From NCBI RefSeq assembly GCF_964355755.1, contig NC_092670.1, positions 34,895,795 to 34,955,794 of the forward strand: 60,000 nt of DNA. Reading direction: 5' to 3'. The notes below the pieces were generated by a model that saw nothing but the letters and a program-made list of their open reading frames with translations, did no database searches and was not told the origin of the DNA. This document shows, piece after piece, positions 38,401-47,400 of this stretch. The position numbers and the translations under genes are program-made. The stretch comes from Antedon mediterranea. Its lineage: Eukaryota; Echinodermata; Crinoidea; Comatulida; Antedonidae. Numbering within the stretch: the stretch's first letter is position 1; each line of letters starts with the position of its first letter.

Positions 38401-41400
38401 AAAATCCTTGGAAATTGTAAAAAAGCAATTGAATATTGTTGTATGTTAAAAACCTACCGTGTCTTATCTATGGAAAACGACAGTGAACTATTCTACGTGT
38501 ATTCTAAGCGTATCCTTGGATCATCTAAAGAGGATCGGTCCTTTGTATCAGTGAATGATGAGGACATGATTTAATCTGAGAATTTTTAAAATGCACAATT
38601 GATCTACCCTGGATAAGAAGTATTTAATAGACTTATCAATGTCATTACTCAATTAACTAAGCCGGGTGTTTTTTCAGACTATACTAAATGCTACCGCGTA
38701 CTGCTTTTTTTTTGGCACATATGGCGTTTCATACGTATACTACTTGGGTTTGTATTTCAGACAAACATCGAAAAGCCTCGAAATAACTACACTTGGGAAT
38801 CTAGGCTAAAGTAGAAAGCTATATAGTTGTACAGCACTGCATAACACAGCATAGGCCTACTGGTGCAGCCACCAGAAGAAGAAGATAACAATTAAACGAA
38901 CTATCTATTAATTATTTAAAGTTAAAACGTGGATATTTTGATTAATACTACAATTTTCGACAAATTTAATAATCATGTTTGTTTCGTTATACAAATATTT
39001 TAAATAATACGAATTAGTTTGTCCCATTCGTGTTTAAATTTCCTCAGTGTCAGGGTCATATTGATTATAACAATATGGGGCGAATTTTATAAAAAGTTTA
39101 ATGACTCTTGTTTCTGGAGGCTATAAATAGACTATCCATATATCACTCGAGGGAGTAAACACGCTGTATTAATTGTTAAACTTTTTAATCGCAAGGCTCT
39201 CAATTAGTCTAGATTCTAGATGAGGTTTCGTATTAATATTGGTGAATAGATAAAAATGTTGGCACACTTGGAGTTTCATAGGTATAATACTTGAGAGTGG
39301 AAACGGGTAGACTAACAAGGTTATAAGACGACCGGGGAAATGTCTAAAGCTCTGTCTACACTATCAAACTTTATGTGAAAATAATGTATTGTAATGAAAT
39401 AATGGAAAATATGGAATGACTTGCCAGCAGATATAAAACATTCACCCACGATCATGTCCTTTAAAGCTAGATACAGATCTCATTTCTTTTCATAACATTT
39501 AACTTCCAGTTTATATTTTTTGTTGCTTTATTTTTGTTTGTATATATATATATATTTAAATTGGTATCCGTTTTTGCCGACAGGACCACAATGCAAAACA
39601 AGTATATGCCTACTTGATTGTGTATACTCCTGTATAAATATGTTAAATAAATAATAAATAAATCACACTTTTTTTTGGAGGCTTACATTATGCTCACGTG
39701 CTGTGAGTGTATTCGGTGCAGTAGGCCTACATTTCACGAATTCAGGTGGGAAGAGTTTAGACATTATTGTATATATAATAACAGTTATGGGAATACATTA
39801 ACGTTCATTATTGTAATAAAATTAGACAAATAAATTGATAAAAGAGGAACATTGGGAGCGATTACGGTGCTGTAAACACAGACAAAACCAATTACATTCG
39901 CATTAAAAACGGAAAAGACTATAAAAATACAATTATATTTCTCCACAGTCTCATAGGTGTGCTTTACAAACCGTGACAAATAGTATTATTTTCAGTATCC
40001 TTTATTTAATGACAAAAATATTCGTAAATGTTAGGTTGCACTGAAAAATTAGTTAAAACAGAGACTACATTGCTTCTATTTTTCCCCAGGGGAACTAAAA
40101 CGGGTTTGTATACAGATCAGAAGAAAAGTTAAAAAAGTTAAAACTGGCAGTGACGTCACAATAGTCGTTACTAAACAGAGACATTGCCTTTAATGCTGTC
40201 CAGGTAAACTAAAACAGGTTTCTATAGGCCTACAGACCAAAAGAAAGGTCACAATTTAAAAAGTTAAACTGGTAGTGACAAGAGTCGTTACTCAACATAA
40301 ATGTTTGAAAAAATATGGTTAACAGAGACATTACTTTTAATGTCTTCCAGGGGAACTAAATGGATTTTAAATTTATACAGAAGGAAAGAAAAGTTTAAGT
40401 TAAACTGGTAGTATGTGACGTCACAAGATTCGTTACTCAACATAGATGTTTGCAAAAATGAGTGTATTAACAGAGAAAATTGCCTCTATTTCTTTAAAGG
40501 GGAACTAGACGGGTTTCTTTACAGACCTGACTGAAGAAAAGTTTAAGTTTAAAAGTTAAACCGGTAGTATGTGACGTCACAAGATTCGTCAATGTTTGCA
40601 AAAATTAGTGTATGAACAGAGAAAAATTGCCTCTATTTCTTTAAAGGGGAACTAGACGGGTTTCTTTACAGACCTGACTGAAGAAAAGTTTAAGTTTAAA
40701 AGTTAAACCGGTAGTATGTGACGTCACAAGATTCGTCAATGTTTGCAAAAATTTCTTCCCAGAGGAACTAGACGGGTTTCTATCGGGTTCTATATACAGA
40801 CCAGAAGAAAACTGGTAGTATGTGACTTCACAAGATTCGTTATAAAAATTATATATATTATATCTATACAGACCAACGAGACAGAACTTTCTAAAAACAG
40901 GTATGTTACGTCACAAGATAAATATATATATAATATGAGAAACATTCTAAGAATGTATTATGTGTCATTTCCTGAAAAGTTTAAAAGTTTAAAATTCTTT
41001 GAACAAAATCAGGCCTAACAACAGGTTGGCCGTTGCGAGAACCTCCATAAAAACAGGGCCTATTATTCATGCATTACAAAAAAACTTTCGATTTTACGTT
41101 CAACAGCTGTTTAACACACATCCATAATGACAATCGAGATGAGATGAGATGGGTGGGGTGTGAGTACGGTATAATTTTACCAAACCATTACCATTGCTAA
41201 TTCGAATGTACATCGGATATATATACAGAGTATCAAATTTCACATAAAAAACGCATTCACATTTTTGTGTTTTAAATAAAAAATATCTTGAATAACACTA
41301 TACTTGGCAAAACTCTATTTTGCCAAGTAACAACCGAATAAAATAATAACAGAGTGTCCGAAAATAATATAATAGTAAAAATTTCTTCCCTGCACAATAC

Positions 41401-44400
41401 GGTTCGGTTAAGGTGGTAAGAAGAATGATTTTAACTGAGCATTTAAACCGGGAGGAGAAAAGGAAATTTTATAAATATCTAGGGTAGGCATATTTCTCTG
41501 TTTTGACTAAATGTTGTTAAAGAAGTGTAACTGTAAATAGGAATTTCCTTCTGTATATTTCTAAATATTATATTCAGGGCATCTATTTTAATTTCACTTT
41601 CAATAAAAACTACATTTCTATTTTTCAAATTTATTCGTTTACTGTTCAGATGTGTCTACTAAATGTAAACAAGAAAACGTTGTGTCCGGATTATAGATTA
41701 CAAAAGGCAAGGCCAACTGGGGGAACGTTTAGTAAGTTAAACAATAACTAGAATTCACAAAAGTATTAAACACAATTAAAAAATGTTTTACTACAATCTA
41801 GCTGTAACTATATAATGATTGTGGTATTGGTGTTGTCTTTAAAGTTGGCATTATTTCATACCACACTTGTTTGACATAACGCAATGACGTTTGCGCAACG
41901 CAAGTCATTTGACCAATCACAAGCTACAGTTGGGATGATCCGTCGCTTTTGATTTGCCAATTATGCACTTGCCAACTCTTACTTGATACCTCCTAAAAGT
42001 TCCTCCCTGACCTTGAACACTTCAAGTGTATTATATTTTCAATTAATTGTCACTAATTAATTATACAAACCGATGCATGATATACTCAACAGCAAGGGGA
42101 CTGTTAGCATAACTCGACGCAATCTGCATGATTCATCATACAGGGATGGTTTTATAGGATACGGTGGGGAAGTTCCCCAGCGACGCTGTCTGACAAGATC
42201 TGACTGTATACTCTAGGGTAGTCAACTCGTACCATGCACTTGTAATAAATTATGAGTAAACGATTTTTCTATGGGTGGTGTTGTATCTCTGATACAGGCC
42301 TATGTAATAACCGGTTCAAGTTTAGCCAAAAAGGCTTTACTAGGTGAAACTCCCGAATCTCCTAGCAATCAATTCTAGTGTTACTTAGTGGTACACAATG
42401 CGGATTATTAGTGTTTAAGTTCCAGGTATGCATCAGTAATACTTTTCTAATAGTACTCTACTGTGTAAGAACAACAATAAACAGATTAAAGGGCCTTGCG
42501 GGTATATACCAAATTATGTCAACCTGGGAAAAAAGAAAAGATCAAGGAAAAGATCAAGTGCTTCTTTAAACAGGAAAAGCATACAAGTTTGCTCAGGACA
42601 ATGTAGAATATAATTATATTGTGTAAATAAAAATAACATCATGTGCTGTCTGGCTCCTCTCCTTCTAGTACAATTTTATGTCACTTGCTTCGCTTCTACG
42701 AAAGAAGTTGTTAAGTTCAATTTAAGTTGTCACTCCATTTTGTTTCCGTCTTCCACTTGCTCTCGTGCTTTCTAATTGTGCTTCGAGGGAGGCTGAACAA
42801 GCTCCCCTGTCACAAATTACACATTAAGAATAAGCATCTTCTTCTCCATTAGATCACAATGGTTTTATTGTTACGGCTATTAGTGGGGTGCCTTAAGGGA
42901 AAAAATGGTCAAAAACGTTACACGGATGACAAAGTTTTCAAATTTTGCACATATGTTCACTTGGACATACAGATTAAAAAAATCACTGTAGCCAAGAAAA
43001 AAAATGTATTTTATGACCATATTTGGAGTATTTTCAAAATGGCCGCCAAAACAAAATGATGGTCCATATCTCAGTAACCGGTAGGGGTACAGAGTTCATT
43101 TTAGTGTTAAATTGCTTAGAACACATATGTTTCTATTCACTCTAATACAACATTTTATTAGAAAATGGCCGGAATCATCATTTCCGGAATTGTGACCTTT
43201 GACCCTAGTATGGTCATATCTCGATAACTACTGACAGTAGAAACATGAGGTTGGTCTTAAAATATTCACAATATACATGTTAGTATTTGGTCTAACGAAC
43301 TATTTTTCCCAAAAGTGACTGGAAATCATAATATTGACCTTTGACCCGATAACCTCAAATTTCGTTACCGAATGCGCATAACATCAAAATATTGGGCTTA
43401 AATTGTCAAAAATGTATATTTTTGTATTAATTAAGGTAATGACTGAATTTGTCAATTGACCAGAAGTAATGATATTAACTTTTGACTTAAATTTTGTTTT
43501 ATATCACTACAACATTGGCAGTAAATCGTCAAACACTTATTTTTCACGCAATACATTGTTTTCTCAACAAATTTAAACAATTACTTTTTCATATGATATG
43601 TTTGTTTAGAATGATTCAGATTGTTGTATCTAGAGATATGGCCTACCTGGTTATGTGTAGAGGAATGTTACATTTTACTATGCGTGATTACATTTCCAGA
43701 TTATTTTCTGCAAGTTGTAAGCTTCAATAAATTAATATAACTGTTTTGCAGTGTATTATATTTACAGTTTACACTTCTTCATTTTATATTTCAAACCTCA
43801 GTTATTAAAAAATAAAATAAATAAATAATAATAATAAGTATTAACTATGTCTTAGAAATAATAAATTCTGACACGGATCGTCTGTATTCAATTACGAGTA
43901 ATATTATCTGGGACATTTGCAGCTGCACAGTTCTGTACAAGGGAGGTTGGATTTGGCACATTTGCAATCTTCTGGAGTAGGAATAGTTGGTTCAGCATTC
44001 TGACAAGTGGTCCATATACCTCCTTGATATATGGCTCTTTTCACATGTTGAAGTAATGCATCCTACAATATAAATGTAATATAATGTACAAACAATGCTG
44101 TTTAGTTGAATAAAAAAAAGTATGCACTAAGTATAAGTTTAATTGTATTCCAACCATTCAATTTTAATTACCTGGGTGGGTGGAACATGAGCAATATCCT
44201 TGTTCTTCTGTGAAAACATATTTCGACGGGCTTCATTTACTGATAATGATATGCTGCTTTTGTTGTATAGAAGAATAGTGAGCCGCTCAATATGTTTGAA
44301 GTTGAGAGAAAGACAGTCAACTTGTTGAAAAGGATGTCTGTACATGGAAAGAAATGCCTCTGTTGCCTCTGGAAATGATTTCCATGCTTTCCAAGCACTC

Positions 44401-47400
44401 TTCTTACTCTTACCGAAAAATGAGGATGTAGTGTCACAACCTGAAAAAGCATGGAAAAGTGGAAGGGCGCATGCCATGCTTTCACCTAGATGTCTACACA
44501 TGTTGTTGATGTTATAGTAACAGAAGTGATTACCAGTGCCGAATGCAACCCACAGTTTCAGTTCAGGAAATCGATGGCAAAGATTGAAAAATTGACCAAT
44601 TAGAATGATGATAATGTCAGTATCCACAGTTCGCACCATGATTTGTCTTGCACCATGCTCCAACGAGTGCACCAAATGAATTACAATCCTGGTATCTGCT
44701 TCTTCTTGTGTTGAGTTACTCATGTTGTTTCCTTTAGATATGACTGATGTACCCTTTGTTATACACATTCTTGTTGTCTGTAAATGATTGTTGTTCAACT
44801 AACTCAGACAAATATAGGAATAGTTCCTCTTTGTTTTTGGAATTAAGAAGGAAGTCTTTCCACTTGACAGGTGTCTTGGTTTTTGGTTCTACTTTTAAGC
44901 GTACACCTTTACCTCTCTTCTCTCTAGTAGATTCTTTAATGCTTGATGAAATATATCTATCCCACACAACATCTATGCGGCTGGTTGTCAATAATTCACG
45001 CTTAATAAAACCTAAAAATACTTGCTGGCCAAATTCAAGAAAGGTAGGCGCAGTGGGCAAAGTGTGTATAAGAGTTCCTCCGTCAAATATTTTTGCATCA
45101 AAGCGGTTTGGTGGTTCTTTTTGACCGTCACAGTTAAGATAATGCATCTTGACCAGTCCATTTTAAGTGTTTACTTACACCTAGTCTAGTCATAGGGCTA
45201 GTGTCTCGAACATAAATTCTGTGAAATATATAGAGTAAACTTAAACAAATAACAATCCTGATAGTTAAAAAATAAATATGAATGTTTTTCTTTTATTCAT
45301 TTTCTATCATTCATGTTTTAACCAAAATACGTGTAAGAAGCAATTCCTGTAGGCCTACCTATTGGTCCTAAACCTATAGCCTACATCAATTATTTAAAGT
45401 TATTAAAAAAAATTGTAATTATTTAAATTATTTAAAGTTAAATTTAATAATGATGTGTAATTGCAATATAATTTTTCACAAAACTACACTTGGGACTCCC
45501 TGTAACTAAGCATTTGCTAGGCCTATGAGAGGCATCCGCTTTGCATTGCCACAGTCGTTTTCGCCGTGGAGGTATGCCTAGCAACGAGCCTGTGTTAGCC
45601 TAGCCTAATTGATAATCAATTTAAATGCTTAAAAGAAACAAGAAAGTAAATTAATGGTAACCTAATGCTTTAAAGTGGTAAATCAATATATATATTTAAT
45701 AAAAACACTTGTTTGAAATCAACAACTGCTTTATAAGCATAAAAATACTTACCACTTGGCAATTATCCACCTGTCAACACGTTTGACTTCATAAACTTTT
45801 AGCCAATCAGAATGCCGGATTTTATGAATACTCATTTTGGAGGGAAATCTTTGTCTAGGTAATACTATAGTAATTGATTGTATATAAAAGGGGTTCTATG
45901 GACCTTAAATAATGAAATCATTGTTATTATTAGTATTTATTATTCTCAAATAGAAACTATTATAACAAATATTGTGATTTATTTTAACTGGTCTTTGGAA
46001 CGTTAAAAAATAGATTATGTCGAAAAGGCACTGCTTCTCTATAACACTGAAGTTAGTTGTAGTGATATAAAACAAAATTTAAGTCAAAAGTTAATATCAT
46101 TACTTCTGGTCAATTGACAAATTCAGTCATTACCTTAATTAATACAAAAATATACATTTTTGACAATTTAAGCCCAATATTTTGATGTTATGCGCATTCG
46201 GTAACGAAATTTGAGGTTATCGGGTCAAAGGTCAATATTATGATTTCCAGTCACTTTTGGGAAAAATAGTTCGTTAGACCAAATACTAACATGTATATTG
46301 TGAATATTTTAAGACCAACCTCATGTTTCTACTGTCAGTAGTTATCGAGATATGACCATACTAGGGTCAAAGGTCACAATTCCGGAAATGATGATTCCGG
46401 CCATTTTCTAATAAAATGTTGTATTAGAGTGAATAGAAACATATATGTTCTAAGCAATTTAACACTAAAATGAACTCTGTACCCCTACCGGTTACTAAGA
46501 TATGGACCATCATTTTGTTTTGGCGGCCATTTTGAAAATACTCCAAATATGGTCATAAAATACATTTTTTTTCTTGGCTACAGTGATTTTTTTAATCTGT
46601 ATGTCCAAGTGAACATATGTGCAAAATTTGAAAACTTTGTCATCCGTGTAACGTTTTTGACCCTAAGGCACCCTACTATATGTAGGTTATTATTAACCAG
46701 GAAAATTGGCCAGGAAAAATGGATTAGGGTGTTTGGTTGTGTACCGTATTTCCAGAGATTACTTTGTTTACTAAAATTATTTTAGCCAACTGGACTCTTC
46801 ACTGATGTAACATCCGGAACTATGTTGTTGTACAGTACATTAAGGGTACCACATCCGTTCAACCCACTGAATAAAATGGGAAATGACTAGGAAATTGGTA
46901 TAATTATGGTTTATAACAGACAAACTTTACCACATCAAATCCTTGACGAGATTTTTAATTTACATGATAGACAGTATTGTAATTCAGTATTTAAAAAATA
47001 CTGTTCTGTTAACTTAATTTAAACATTTTAAATTAATTCGGGAGAGTATTCCCTATTTTAATTATATTTCAATGATTTTGCACAATGCCTCTCTTTCTCT
47101 ACCATTTTTGTCATTAAAACACATGTTAAGTAAAAATCTTTATTAAATTTACGTTGTTAGTGATTCAACTGCACATACTTAAAAAACCGTAAAAAGTACA
47201 GATGTTATTGACCTCGAATTTGGGTAAATTTGGTCCAAATGCTTTTTATTTTATAGTATACTCTGCAAAAGCATATGCTTCAGTTCTCTTGGTCACGTAT
47301 CAGAATGCATACGATTTTCTTGTTATTAAACACCACTTAAGAACATGAAAATTACTAGAGAAATCGATTTTTAAAATACTAAGTAGTTCTTAGTTTGACA

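Larger units (their letters stand above)
33667..42881. other. First coding intron of the mosaic gene, downstream half
   Basis: Mobile and tandem repeats dominate: a 95-106 bp tandem (34789-35085), MITE-1 copies, repeat D, a LINE tail and a CRE-bearing array. No gene exon was found on the minus strand. On the plus strand only the 67-codon frame at 38371 looks at all protein-like. Confidence 0.5.
42882..46677 (-). mobile_element. 3.8-kb DNA transposon-like element with about 625-bp terminal inverted repeats
   Basis: 42882-43513 and 46056-46677 are inverted copies from AGTGGGGTGCCTTAGGG-like ends to GTTTTATATCACTACAAC. The left copy has about 10 extra bases near its end. Between them a minus-strand gene encodes a transposon-associated protein with a frameshift. 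TA flanks both ends, but a target duplication cannot be proved. It sits in the first coding intron of the mosaic gene, in the same orientation. Confidence 0.85.

Noticed and set aside
44747-45124. 125-codon plus-strand frame
   Set aside because: It is antisense to the transposon-associated gene, which has recognisable family motifs.
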